Shown here one piece after another: positions 44,294-52,784 of a stretch of 64,000 nt of DNA. The notes under the pieces were generated by a model. It saw only the letters and a program-made list of their open reading frames with translations. It was not told where the DNA came from and did no database searches. The position numbers and the translations under genes were made by a program. How positions within the stretch are numbered: position 1 is the stretch's first letter; each line of letters starts with the position of its first letter. The stretch comes from CAVVXN01 sp963772585 (GTDB lineage Bacteria; Planctomycetota; PLA2; JAEUHO01): contig CAVYXV010000002.1 of assembly GCA_963772585.1 (NCBI GenBank), positions 248,001 to 312,000 on the forward strand, read 5' to 3'.

Positions 44294-44384
44294 GGGCGGC
44301 TCTCCGGCGGTCCGGACCGGGAGCCCGGACGTGAGAAGGATGGTTCCAGGAAGACGCGCCTCGAAAGGCGTGTCGAAGCGCACG

Positions 44385-44412
44385 AGTGTAGCCCTCGCCC
44401 CTAGGGGGTCAA
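44385..44412 (-). promoter_or_regulatory. sigma-70-type promoter of the rpsB-tsf-pyrH-frr operon
   Basis: On the - strand TTGACC (44412-44407) and TACACT (44390-44385) are separated by 16 bases, the best -35/-10 pair in the window. Transcription would start near 44378, leaving a leader of about 85 bases before the rpsB TTG. It lies in the 183-base gap after the Gfo/Idh gene, so the translation genes have their own promoter. Confidence 0.65.
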
Positions 44413-44476
44413 GGCGGGCACGAGGCCCCTGCCGGTGCGTGGGCGCGGGGTCGGATGGCCCGCCAGGCCCGGAGAT

Positions 44477-45478
44477 TCAGGACCGGGGCACGGGCTTCAC
44501 GCAGAGGTCGGCGAGGATCCGCTCCGCCAGGCGGAGCGCTCTCAGCCCCTCGTCGCCGCCCACCCGGGGGCGCGCGCCGGACCGGATGACCGCCACGAGG
44601 GCGGCGATCTCCTCCTTCAGCGGCTCGGCGTCGCCGATCGCGATCCGCTCGATGGCATACCCGGGGGGGAGGGGCGAATCGCCCGTGCCCGCGCCGACCT
44701 CCACGGCGGGGATGCCGCCGGACGGCGGGACCACGAGGAACGCCTCGCGCCGGTCGTAGTCCATGGCGAGGTAGCCCTCGGCGGAGAAGATCCGGAAGCG
44801 TCGCATCCGCTGGAGCGAGACGCGGCTGCTCGTCACGTTCGCGACGCAGCCGGAGGGGAACGTGATCCGCGCGTTGGCCAGGTCCTCGTACGCCCCGGCG
44901 ACGGCGAGTCCGACGGCCTCCACGCGCTCGGCCTCCTCCCCCACGACGTGGTTCAGGAGGTCGAGGTCGTGGATCATCATGTCCATGACGACGCCGACGT
45001 CGGTTCCCCGGTGCGGATAGGGAGCCAGCCGGTGGACCTCCACGAAGGCGGGCGGTGCCCCGAGGCGCTCGAGCGCCTTCATCACGGGGTTGAACCGCTC
45101 CACCAACCCGACTTGGAGGACGGCGTTGCCCCGCTCCGCCGCGAGCTTGAGCGCGGCCGCGTCCGTGCTGCTGCCGGCGAGCGGCTTCTCGACCAGGCAG
45201 TGGACACCCCGCGCGAGCAGCGGCTCGGCGATGACCCGGTGATCGTGGGTCGGCACCGCCACCGTGACCAGATCGACCGGCTCCGGCAGGTCTCCCACGC
45301 GCTCGACCAACGGTACGTCCAGGCGCCGGGCGAGGTCGCGCGGACCGGCGGGGTCGATGTCCACGAGCCCGACGAGCCGGACGTTGCCGTCCTCGCGCGC
45401 CAGCTCGGACAGGATGCGGGCGTGGTGGCGCCCGAAGGCCCCCACGCCGACCACGGCCGCCCGGAGCGGCGCGGTCAC
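44477..45478 (-). CDS. Gfo/Idh/MocA-family oxidoreductase next to lpxA, possibly UDP-GlcNAc 3-dehydrogenase-like
   Basis: 333 residues. Rossmann start AAVVGVGAFGRHHARIL, then VEKPLAGSS with the family's catalytic-lysine EKP motif, and the HDLDLLNHVVG segment (D-x-x-x-x-x-x-H-like) in the substrate domain. NAD(P)-dependent sugar dehydrogenation is expected. The GTG start overlaps the lpxA stop (GTGA). A Gfo/Idh protein fixed beside lpxA is known from bacteria that make GlcNAc3N-type lipid A (GnnA), where an aminotransferase GnnB follows; no such aminotransferase is seen here. Assignment as GnnA is thus a hypothesis from context. Cytoplasmic. Confidence 0.8.
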   Translation of the reverse strand: MTAPLRAAVVGVGAFGRHHARILSELAREDGNVRLVGLVDIDPAGPRDLARRLDVPLVERVGDLPEPVDLVTVAVPTHDHRVIAEPLLARGVHCLVEKPLAGSSTDAAALKLAAERGNAVLQVGLVERFNPVMKALERLGAPPAFVEVHRLAPYPHRGTDVGVVMDMMIHDLDLLNHVVGEEAERVEAVGLAVAGAYEDLANARITFPSGCVANVTSSRVSLQRMRRFRIFSAEGYLAMDYDRREAFLVVPPSGGIPAVEVGAGTGDSPLPPGYAIERIAIGDAEPLKEEIAALVAVIRSGARPRVGGDEGLRALRLAERILADLCVKPVPRS

Positions 45479-46284
45479 CGCTCGCCTCCCGAATGCTCGG
45501 CAGCGCGGCCCTGGCGGCCGCGCTCGGCGGCGCGGACGGAGGCGACGAGCTCCTGGACGAGGGGCTCGTCGGCGTGTTCCCGGGCGAGGCGGTCGGCGGC
45601 TTGCGCGGTGCTCTCCTTGTCCGACAGGAACAGACTGTAGACGGCCCTGCGGACGATCAAGACCCGGTCCTCGGCGATACCCGCCCGCTGCATGCCGACG
45701 GTGTTCGCGCTGCGCGTCCGCGCCGGGTGCCCCTCGACCACCGTGAAGGGGTGGACGTCCTGGGTGATGCGGGTCAGCCCCCCCACGTAGGCGAGCCGGC
45801 CGATCGTGGTGAAGTGGTGGCAGGCGCTCGCGCCGTTCAGGATCGCCCGGTCCCCCACCCGGACATGGCCCGCGAGGAGCACGTGGTTGGCGAGGACGAC
45901 GTCGTCGCCAACCACGCAGTCGTGGGCCACGTGGCAGCCGACCATGAAGAGCCCGCCCGAACCGATCCGCGTGACGCCCCCGCCGGCCACGGTCCCCGGG
46001 TGCACCGTGACGTGCTCGCGGAACCGGTTGCGGTCCCCGATCTCGAGACGGGTGGGCGAACCGTCGTGCTTCAGGTCCTGGGGGTCCGAGCCGATGACGG
46101 CGTTCTGGTACACGACGTTCTCCGCCCCCAGCGTCGTGTGCCCCACGAGGCAGGCGTGCGCCAGCACGCGACACCCCGGCCCCAAGCGGACGTTCCCCTC
46201 CACCACCGCGTAGGGGCCGATGTCCACGCCCTCGCCGATCTCGGCGCGCGGGTCGACGATGGCCGTGGGATGGATCCGACTCAT
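45475..46284 (-). CDS. lpxA: LpxA, UDP-GlcNAc (or GlcNAc3N) O/N-acyltransferase
   Basis: 269 residues of left-handed beta-helix with hexapeptide repeats (IHPTAIVDPRAEIGEGVDIG). Catalytic His121 lies in VGCHVAHDCVVG, and the conserved segments GSDPQDLKHDG and FREHVTVHPGT are present. It transfers a 3-hydroxyacyl chain from ACP to the 3-position of UDP-GlcNAc, the first lipid A step. ATG overlaps the lpxC-fabZ stop (ATGA). The C-terminal helices are typical, with a short Arg/Gly-rich end. Confidence 0.95.
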   Translation of the reverse strand: MSRIHPTAIVDPRAEIGEGVDIGPYAVVEGNVRLGPGCRVLAHACLVGHTTLGAENVVYQNAVIGSDPQDLKHDGSPTRLEIGDRNRFREHVTVHPGTVAGGGVTRIGSGGLFMVGCHVAHDCVVGDDVVLANHVLLAGHVRVGDRAILNGASACHHFTTIGRLAYVGGLTRITQDVHPFTVVEGHPARTRSANTVGMQRAGIAEDRVLIVRRAVYSLFLSDKESTAQAADRLAREHADEPLVQELVASVRAAERGRQGRAAEHSGGER

Positions 46285-47594
46285 GCCTGGGTCACGTCCG
46301 TGAGAGCGAAGTTGAGGCGCGCCTCCGCCACCAGCTGTTCGTCCACGGTGCTGCGGCACCGCACGCGGCCGCGGCTCCCCGACAGCCGAAGGGTCTCGGC
46401 CTCCAATCGAAGCTGGTCGCCGGGGACGACCGCCCGCCGGAATTTCACACGGTCGATCGAGAGCAGGACGGGGACCTTCCCCGTGAGCTCCAGCTTGCGG
46501 AGCAACAGAAGCCCGGCGAGCTGTGCCATCGCCTCCACGATCAGGACCCCGGGCATGATGGGCTCGTCGGGGTAGTGCCCGGAGAAGAACGGCTCGTTGA
46601 GGGTGACGTTCTTGAGTCCCACCGCGCGGCGAAAGCCCTCCACCTCGACGACCCGGTCCACGAGGAGGAACGGGTAGCGATGCGGGAGGATGCGCCGGAT
46701 CTGGGCGTGCGTCATCGCCGGGGACGGCCTCCCCTGCTCGCCCCTACGCCCCCGCGCGGATGCGCGGATCAGGGCGCGGACGAGGGAGAGGTTGGCGGCG
46801 TGCCCCGTGCGGTACGCGTGGACGTGCCCCTCCAGGTCCGCGCCGAGCAGGAAGAGGTCGCCGAGGAGGTCGAGGACCTTGTGCCTCGCGAACTCGTCGG
46901 GCCAGCGCGGCTCGTTTTCGATCACGCCGTCCGCGCCCACGACGAGGGTGTTTTCGTACGTCGCCCCCTTGCCGAGCCCCGCCTCGCGCAACGCCTCCGC
47001 CTCGGACTCCAGGCAGAAGGTGCGGGCGGGGGCGATCTCCTCGACGAAGCGCGACGGCGAGACCTCCGCGGAGAAGTACTGGCGTCCGAGCCAGGCGTCG
47101 CCGTAGTCCAGGGTGTAGGAGACGGAGAGGCCTTTCGGGCCCGGCACGGCGACGAGCCCCTGGGCCGGTCCGGCCGTGGCGGCCACCGCTTCGCGGGGCC
47201 GGATGATCGCCCGCTCGGCGCCCTGCTCGACGACTTCCAGGGAATCGAGCAGGTCTGCGAAGGGCGCGCCGGAGCCGTCCATGCCGGGGCACTCGGGACC
47301 GTCGATCTCCACCTCCAGGTTGTCCACCCCCAGGCCCGTGCAGCAGGCGAGGAAGTGCTCGACGGTGTGCACCTCCGCCTCCCCGGCCCCCACGAGCGCG
47401 GTCCGGCGCCGCCGAACGCCGAGGTGCCCCGCGTCGGCGCGGATGCGCGGCCGGCCGGGAAGGTCCGTCCGTACGAAGGTGACGCCCGCGTCCTCGGCGG
47501 TCGGTCGCACGCGGAGCGTGGTGCGCGCCCCGGAGTGAAGACCCACTCCCGAGATCATGCCTTCTCGGCGGACGGTTCGTTGGCGACGCGGCAC
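46281..47594 (-). CDS. lpxC-fabZ: LpxC-FabZ fusion: UDP-3-O-acyl-GlcNAc deacetylase and 3-hydroxyacyl-ACP dehydratase
   Basis: 437 residues from the GTG at 47594, chosen because QRTV (residues 5-8) is the conserved LpxC start. LpxC part (1-~285): zinc ligands His80 in HTVEHFLA, His238 and Asp242 in RHKVLDLLGD, Glu79 as base and His265 in GHAANLS. FabZ part (~295-437): LPHRYPFLLVDRV, catalytic His340 in SGHYPDEPIMPG and Glu354 in VEAMAQLAG. Both sites look active. This fusion is known from Bacteroidetes/Chlorobi-type and some other genomes. It commits the lipid A pathway and provides its dehydratase step. An ATG at 47557 would delete the conserved N-terminus. Confidence 0.93.
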   Translation of the reverse strand: MPRRQRTVRREGMISGVGLHSGARTTLRVRPTAEDAGVTFVRTDLPGRPRIRADAGHLGVRRRRTALVGAGEAEVHTVEHFLACCTGLGVDNLEVEIDGPECPGMDGSGAPFADLLDSLEVVEQGAERAIIRPREAVAATAGPAQGLVAVPGPKGLSVSYTLDYGDAWLGRQYFSAEVSPSRFVEEIAPARTFCLESEAEALREAGLGKGATYENTLVVGADGVIENEPRWPDEFARHKVLDLLGDLFLLGADLEGHVHAYRTGHAANLSLVRALIRASARGRRGEQGRPSPAMTHAQIRRILPHRYPFLLVDRVVEVEGFRRAVGLKNVTLNEPFFSGHYPDEPIMPGVLIVEAMAQLAGLLLLRKLELTGKVPVLLSIDRVKFRRAVVPGDQLRLEAETLRLSGSRGRVRCRSTVDEQLVAEARLNFALTDVTQA

Positions 47595-47620
47595 GGGGCT
47601 CCGAAGGCGGGTCTCGCGGA

Positions 47621-48283
47621 CTACCGGTCCCCGGCGGGCTTCACGGGCGCGGACGCCCCCGGCTTCGGCGGCACCGCCGTCGCCTGCCGCTCGGCCTGGA
47701 TGAGCGCCTTGATGGCCGGTGTGATGTCCAGGGCCGGGTCGTGGTAGACGACGGTGCGGAGGCGGATCTTCGCGCCGTAGTCGTTGGGATCGACGGCCTG
47801 GATGTCTTCGCTGGTCTTGAGGAGGACGACCTGGATCGCGTGATCCTGGGCGTACTTCTGGACCTTGCGCTGGACCTGGGCGTAGAGCGCCTCCAGCCCG
47901 TCCATGTACTCGCGGTTGGCCTCCTGCTCCCGGAACTTGAGCTCCAGCTTCAGCAACTCCTTCTTGAAGACGAGCTCCTTCTCCTTGGCGCGGCGAAGCG
48001 GGTTCGTCTTGCCGAGCATCTCGGTGTCGCCCTGCAGCTCGCGGATCTCCTTCTGCTGGTCCCGGGCGTAGGTCTCCGCCTCGGACTGGCGCTGCTCCAG
48101 AAGGCTCGACAACTCCGTCGCCCTCGGGTGCTCCGTGATCAGGGCGACCATGTCCACCACGGCGATCCGCTCGCCGGCCGCGAGGGCCGGCGGCGCGGCG
48201 ACGAGGAGCAGCGTCCCGAGCAGCAGCGTCCCGAGCAGCAGCAGCGGCGGCAGCGTGCGGTGGGTGCGGTGGGTGCGGATCAT
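47621..48283 (-). CDS. OmpH/Skp-like periplasmic chaperone
   Basis: 220 residues. Signal peptide with an internally repeated hydrophobic core (LLLGTLLLGTLLLVAAPPALA) after a basic RTHRTHRT start; both repeats come from short tandem DNA repeats. The mature part is a long helical hairpin (RQSEAETYARDQQKEIRELQ and KELLKLELKFREQEANREY), the tentacle of Skp, within a small beta body (IAVVDMVALI, VVLLKTSEDI). It would carry unfolded outer-membrane proteins to BamA, encoded just upstream. The C-terminus is Pro/Ala-rich. Confidence 0.88.
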   Translation of the reverse strand: MIRTHRTHRTLPPLLLLGTLLLGTLLLVAAPPALAAGERIAVVDMVALITEHPRATELSSLLEQRQSEAETYARDQQKEIRELQGDTEMLGKTNPLRRAKEKELVFKKELLKLELKFREQEANREYMDGLEALYAQVQRKVQKYAQDHAIQVVLLKTSEDIQAVDPNDYGAKIRLRTVVYHDPALDITPAIKALIQAERQATAVPPKPGASAPVKPAGDR

Positions 48284-48346
48284 GGGTCACTCCGTGGTCT
48301 CGGGTCGTCGGGGTCGGCAGGGCGCCGGTCGGGTCTACTGCGGGGG

Positions 48347-51139
48347 CTAGAAATCCCGGCCGACGGAGAACGATATCAGAGTCCGCTCGTCGGAGTCCTC
48401 GTAGAGGAGGGGGAAGCCGAAGTCGAACGCGAGGGGCGTCGGGCCGAGCATGGGGACCCTCAGCCTCAGCCCGGCCCCGACGGACGCTCGCCAGAGCCAG
48501 GCGTCCGAGGTGTGGACGTTCGTGCCGAGGGTCCCCGCGTCCACGAAGACGACGAAGCCGACCGTGTCCTTGACGAGGGGGACCAGGTACTCGGCCGAGG
48601 TCAGCACGATCCACTCGCCGCCGGTCGGATTGCCGCCCACGTGCGGGCCGGCTCCCCGGTAGCGGAAGCCGCGGAGGCGGTTCCCCCCCATGAAGTAGCG
48701 CTCGAAGGGGGGAACCTCGGGGGTGTCGTCGAAGGCCCGGGCCCATCCCATCTCGCCGCGCAGGGTCAGACGCTGGCGACGGCCGTCGTCGTCCACGAAC
48801 GTCACGAACGAGTGCTCGTGGGAAAGGCTGAACTTCAGGACGTCCACGTCGCCGCCGAGGACGCCGCCCATGTACTCGAATCGGCCGAGCGTGTTGGACT
48901 TGCGGCGGGGCTCTGCGAGGTCGTCCACGGTGTCGAACGCGATCTCCAGGGCGAGCGATCGGACCTCGTTCGAGCCACGGAAGAGGTACGCTCCCGGGAT
49001 CGCGGTCGGCTCGACGTCGCCTACGACCACCTCTTCGTGGCGCCACTTGAGGCGCGCCCGCAGCCGGTAGCGATCCTCGATGTCCATGAGGATCGGATAG
49101 CTCAGCGAGGCGTTGTATCCCAGGCGGTCGGCGGTCCAGTCCTCGTAGTACGTGATCGACTTGTAGGCCTGGAGACCGAATCCGAGTTCGGTGCCGAAGA
49201 GGTGCGGCTCCTCGAAGCCGAGGCGGAACTGGCTCTCGACCGTCCCGGGCTGGAAGTAGAGGTCGAACTTCTGCCCCGCGCCCGTGAAGGCGCGGCGCGA
49301 CGTCAACTCCTTGAAGGAGCGGGGCCATCGCGTGATGTCGAAGTTCCGCTTGGTGAACGTGACGGACCCGAAGACGCCGCCGTCCGTCGAGAGGCCGACA
49401 CCGAAGTTGAGGGATCCGGTGGACCCCTCGACGACCTCGTAGGTGACGTCCTTCCAGCCCTTCTGCACCGTCCCGTCCGTGCAGCGCACGTCTTCCACCT
49501 GCATGGTGACGCGGTCGAAGTACCCGAGGGCGCGCATGCGGCCCAGCGCCCGGTCGAGCTCGCCCCGGTTGACGTAGCCGCCGGGCGACAACCGGACCTC
49601 GCGGCGGAGGACCCGGTCCCGGGTGTACTCGTTCCCTACGATGGCCATCTGCCGGACCCGACTCTTGGCCCCCTCCTCCACCCTCAGCTTCAGATCCACC
49701 ACATTCGCATGCTGGCGCCCCTGCCGCAGCAGTTCCGGCACCCGGGCGTCGATGTAGGAGCGACAGTAGTAGGCGTCCCGGATGCGGTCCCTTCCGGCCT
49801 TCTCGAGCTTCGCCGAGTACCGCTGCCCGGTGTGGAGGCCCAGGAGATCCCGGAGCCGTTGCTCGGTGAAGAAGGCCACGTCCTCGGGGGGCGGCGCGCC
49901 GGGGCCGCCGGGGTCGAGGCGCTTGATGTCGACCTCGATGCCGCCGATGCAGTAGGGCTGGTGCTCGACGATGGCGATCGTGATGCACACGCCCGACTTG
50001 TCGTCGGAGACGCGCAGATCGTCGAGCACGACTTCGGCGTCGAGGTAGCCCGACTCCTCGTAGAGCCGCTTGATGGCGACGAGATCCTCGAGGAGGACGT
50101 CCATCCGGAAGATGGCCGGCGACAGGAACGGCAGGAAGCCCCGCTCCTTGGTCTCCATGACCTCGAGCAGGTCCTTGCGTCTCAGGCAGGTATTGCCCCT
50201 GAACCGGATGCCCTCGACCTGGACCTCGGGGCCCTCCACGATGGTGAAGTCCACCCGGCGTCCGCCCCCGCACACCGTGGTGATCACGGGTTCGGGAACG
50301 TGGGCGTAGTAATAGCCCTGGGCCCGGTACCGTTCGATGATGTCCTCGGCGTCGGAGGCCAGCGCGTAGGGGAAGAGCGGGTACCCCACCTTGGTGGACA
50401 TCAGGTCCTGGATCTCGTCCGCGCCGATCGCCTCGGCGCCGTAGATGTTCAGCTCGACGACGAGCGGGTTCTCCTCGACGAGGAAGCGCAGGACGACCCC
50501 GCCGGGAACGGACTCCTGCGTCACCCGGACGGTCTTGAAGAACCGGTACAGCCTCTGGATGTCCTCGTCGAGGAGGACGAGGTCGAGCGGGTCCCCCTTC
50601 TTGAGGCGCATGAGGACCCGGAGGCTCTCCTCGGAGAAGAGCGCCGTCCCCTCGAAGCGGATGTCCACGATCCGCGGATGCTCGTCCGTCGCCGTCCGGG
50701 GAGGGGGCGCGCCGGTCAAGGCGGGGGGAGCGGCCGTGGGGAGGGGGGCGGGCGTCCCGGGCGGGGGCGGAGCCGGAGAGGCCACCGCGGGAGACGGCGG
50801 CGGAGGCGGCGACACCCGCGCGGCGGAGCGGGAGACCGGCAAGGGAGCCGGCGCGGGCGGGGGAGGGGGCGCCGGCACCGCGGCGGGGCTGCGAACGGGG
50901 CGCACCTGCGGAGGCGGGAGCGTCTGGTCGCCGCCGTCGGCCCAGGCCGGGGGCGCTCCGAGCGTGCCGGCCCAAAGGAGGAAGGCGGCGAGAGCGACGG
51001 AGGGTCCGCTCCGGGGCCGATGCCAGGCTTGAAACCTCGTGACGTCCTCCCACCGACGGCGCCGTCTCCGCGGCCACCGAGGCCACCGATCCGGGCCCGG
51101 GACATGCTCCCTCGGGCCCGGCCGCCTCCCGCGCGGCAC
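48347..51139 (-). CDS. bamA: BamA, outer-membrane protein assembly factor; start uncertain
   Basis: About 900 residues. A hydrophobic export signal (SVALAAFLLWAGTLGAPPAWA) is followed by a Pro/Ala-rich linker of ~80 residues, POTRA repeats (IVDIRFEGTALFSEESL, VEGIRFRGNTCLRRKDL, QMAIVGNEYTRDRVL), and the 16-strand barrel with the lid-lock motif NRLRGFRYRG and C-terminal Phe in SFSVGRDF. The Cys residues in the POTRA region are unusual. The nearest regular in-frame start is GTG at 51139, but TAGAAT ends one base before it, so transcription would begin downstream. A non-standard start or a base error is possible. First gene of bamA-skp-lpxC/fabZ-lpxA. Confidence 0.9.
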   Translation of the reverse strand: MPRGRRPGPREHVPGPDRWPRWPRRRRRRWEDVTRFQAWHRPRSGPSVALAAFLLWAGTLGAPPAWADGGDQTLPPPQVRPVRSPAAVPAPPPPPAPAPLPVSRSAARVSPPPPPSPAVASPAPPPPGTPAPLPTAAPPALTGAPPPRTATDEHPRIVDIRFEGTALFSEESLRVLMRLKKGDPLDLVLLDEDIQRLYRFFKTVRVTQESVPGGVVLRFLVEENPLVVELNIYGAEAIGADEIQDLMSTKVGYPLFPYALASDAEDIIERYRAQGYYYAHVPEPVITTVCGGGRRVDFTIVEGPEVQVEGIRFRGNTCLRRKDLLEVMETKERGFLPFLSPAIFRMDVLLEDLVAIKRLYEESGYLDAEVVLDDLRVSDDKSGVCITIAIVEHQPYCIGGIEVDIKRLDPGGPGAPPPEDVAFFTEQRLRDLLGLHTGQRYSAKLEKAGRDRIRDAYYCRSYIDARVPELLRQGRQHANVVDLKLRVEEGAKSRVRQMAIVGNEYTRDRVLRREVRLSPGGYVNRGELDRALGRMRALGYFDRVTMQVEDVRCTDGTVQKGWKDVTYEVVEGSTGSLNFGVGLSTDGGVFGSVTFTKRNFDITRWPRSFKELTSRRAFTGAGQKFDLYFQPGTVESQFRLGFEEPHLFGTELGFGLQAYKSITYYEDWTADRLGYNASLSYPILMDIEDRYRLRARLKWRHEEVVVGDVEPTAIPGAYLFRGSNEVRSLALEIAFDTVDDLAEPRRKSNTLGRFEYMGGVLGGDVDVLKFSLSHEHSFVTFVDDDGRRQRLTLRGEMGWARAFDDTPEVPPFERYFMGGNRLRGFRYRGAGPHVGGNPTGGEWIVLTSAEYLVPLVKDTVGFVVFVDAGTLGTNVHTSDAWLWRASVGAGLRLRVPMLGPTPLAFDFGFPLLYEDSDERTLISFSVGRDF

Positions 51140-51140
51140 G

Positions 51141-51146
51141 ATTCTA
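51141..51146 (-). promoter_or_regulatory. putative -10 element TAGAAT of the bamA-lpx operon
   Basis: TAGAAT on the - strand in the bamA-dnaB intergenic region, the same hexamer as at 11.56 and 11.64 kb. If used, transcription starts near 51134, which questions the GTG at 51139 as bamA start. The -35 region is GC-rich and unconvincing. Confidence 0.4.
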
Positions 51147-51270
51147 GGTACGCCCACCCCCCGGGCGACGTTGGGGGCGAGAGCGGGGGTGCCCTCCCTA
51201 CGATGAAGGCATGCCCTCCCGGGCTTGACCCTCGCAACCGCCTGTGGCACAAGGCTCTCTGGGCAGACGG

Positions 51271-51302
51271 AAGTCGTTGAGGGACAACGACTTGTGTAAA
51301 GT
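51271..51302 (+). promoter_or_regulatory. dnaB promoter region with perfect inverted repeat
   Basis: AAGTCGTT (51271-51278) and AACGACTT (51286-51293) are perfect inverted arms around 7 bases. An outer pair CACAAG (51248-51253) and CTTGTG (51291-51296) extends the symmetry. TAAAGT (51297-51302), directly after the dyad, fits a -10 element about 55 bases before the dnaB ATG. A protein bound to the dyad would overlap the -35 region. Confidence 0.5.
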
Positions 51303-51355
51303 CGGCGGAATCCACGTGGAGAACCGGTGGAGAGCCGCGCGGGGAGGAGGCCCCC

Positions 51356-52723
51356 ATGATCGAACGCGTGCCTACGCCCACGACCCCGGCGGCGATCGAG
51401 CGCGTCCCCCCCCACGACCTGGAAGCCGAGATGGCCGTCCTCGGCAGCATCCTGCTGGACGGCGAGGTCATGGGTGGCGTGGCCCCCCTGCTGAAGACCA
51501 CGGACTTCTACCGCAAGGCCCACCGGCGCCTCTTCGATGTCATGCGGGAGCTCTACGACCGGGGAGAGCCCCTCGATGCGATCCTGGTCTTCCGCGAGTG
51601 CGAGCGCCAGGGGATCCTGGAGGAGGTCGGCGGGCGCGAGACGATCGCCGAGCTCGCCCGGTGCGTGGCCAGCCCGGCCCACGGGGAGCACTACGCCCAG
51701 ATCGTCCGCGAGAAGAGCATCGCCCGCTCCCTCATCCAGGTCGCGAGCGAGCTCCAGCAGGCCGCCTACGGGGAGGAGGGCCGGGGCGACGAGCTGCTGG
51801 AGCGCGCCGAGGCGGCGGTCTTCGAGCTCGGAAACCAGCGCGATCTGGGCCAGGCCCACCCCGTCAGCCGACTGCTCCACGAGGCCTTCGACGAGATGCA
51901 GGACCCGGGCCACGCCGTCTCCGGGGTGCGCACGGGCTACTACCAGCTCGACGACATGACGTCGGGTCTCCACCCCGGCGAGCTCATCATCGTGGCGGGC
52001 CGTCCGTCCATGGGAAAGACGACCTTCGGTCTCAACGCGGCGGTGAACGCGGCCATCGGGGACAACCGCAAGGTCGCCATCTTCAGCCTGGAGATGTCGG
52101 CCAAGAACATCGTCACGAACATGCTCTGCTCCCAGGCCCGCTTCGAGGGCCAGAAGCTCCGCCGCGGAGGGCGGTTCCTGGGCATCGAGGACCAGCAGCG
52201 GCTCGCCGACGCCGCGGGGCCCCTGTTCGAAGCCAGCATCTACGTAGACGACACCCCCTCCCTGACGCCGACCATCCTCCGCTCCAAGTGCCGCCGGATC
52301 CGGGCCAAGTACGGCCTGGACCTGGTCCTCGTGGACTACCTCCAACTCATGGAGGCCATGGGGAGGGTCAAGAGCGTCGAGAGCCGGCAGCAGGAGATCT
52401 CCTACATCAGCCGGTCGCTCAAGGGGCTGGCCCGCGAGCTCGAGGTGCCCGTCGTGGCGATGAGCCAGCTCAACCGCGAGGTGGAGAAGCGGGACAAGGC
52501 ACGACCGAAGCTCTCCGACCTGCGTGAGTCCGGCGCGATCGAGCAGGACGCCGACGTGATCTGCCTGCTCTACCGTCCCCACTACTACACGCGCGACGAG
52601 AGCGATTTGAGGACGGCCGAGATCATCGTCGCCAAGCAGAGGAACGGGCCGACCGGCTCCGTCCACCTCCACTTCTTCGCGGAGTACATGCGGTTCGACA
52701 ATCCCACCGCGGAGCGGATGTAG
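51356..52723 (+). CDS. dnaB: replicative DNA helicase DnaB
   Basis: 455 residues, usual length. N-terminal helical domain (PPHDLEAEMAVLGSILLDGE), linker, and RecA-type C-terminal domain: Walker A GRPSMGKT (215-222), Walker B LVLVDYLQLM, MSQLNREVEKR, and the arginine-finger region RESGAIEQDADVICLLYRP. It unwinds DNA at the replication fork as a hexamer. No intein is present. It lies beside rplI-rpsR-rpsF as in many bacteria, but convergent with them here. The GGAGG upstream of the ATG is a strong ribosome binding site. Confidence 0.97.
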   Translation: MIERVPTPTTPAAIERVPPHDLEAEMAVLGSILLDGEVMGGVAPLLKTTDFYRKAHRRLFDVMRELYDRGEPLDAILVFRECERQGILEEVGGRETIAELARCVASPAHGEHYAQIVREKSIARSLIQVASELQQAAYGEEGRGDELLERAEAAVFELGNQRDLGQAHPVSRLLHEAFDEMQDPGHAVSGVRTGYYQLDDMTSGLHPGELIIVAGRPSMGKTTFGLNAAVNAAIGDNRKVAIFSLEMSAKNIVTNMLCSQARFEGQKLRRGGRFLGIEDQQRLADAAGPLFEASIYVDDTPSLTPTILRSKCRRIRAKYGLDLVLVDYLQLMEAMGRVKSVESRQQEISYISRSLKGLARELEVPVVAMSQLNREVEKRDKARPKLSDLRESGAIEQDADVICLLYRPHYYTRDESDLRTAEIIVAKQRNGPTGSVHLHFFAEYMRFDNPTAERM

Positions 52724-52749
52724 GCCCGCCGCGGAGCGGATGTAGGCCC
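52707..52749. repeat. 22-bp tandem duplication across the dnaB stop codon
   Basis: The 21-base string beginning CCGCGGAGCGG and ending TAGGCCC occurs at 52707-52727 and again at 52729-52749; a degenerate third copy (CCGGCGAGCGGACGG) follows. The first copy holds the last dnaB codons and its TAG. The period is not a multiple of three. It looks like a recent local duplication between the convergent dnaB and rplI genes. Confidence 0.7.
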
Positions 52750-52784
52750 ACCGGCGAGCGGACGGAGGGCCGACACCGAGCGGG

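Noticed and set aside
44294..44383. N-terminal extension of uS2 from ATG 44383
   Set aside because: The ATG lies in the -10 element of the rpsB promoter, and the extra residues have no S2 counterpart.
48195..48280. Short tandem repeats at the skp start as a phase-variable element
   Set aside because: The repeat units (about 15 and 9 bases) are multiples of three and keep the signal peptide in frame, so length changes would not switch the gene off.
47741..51280. Very long rightward open frame (1179 codons) opposite bamA and skp
   Set aside because: It is the antisense shadow of GC-biased codons in bamA/skp; composition is Asp/Leu/Arg/Val-rich and without domain motifs, while the leftward genes have clear families.
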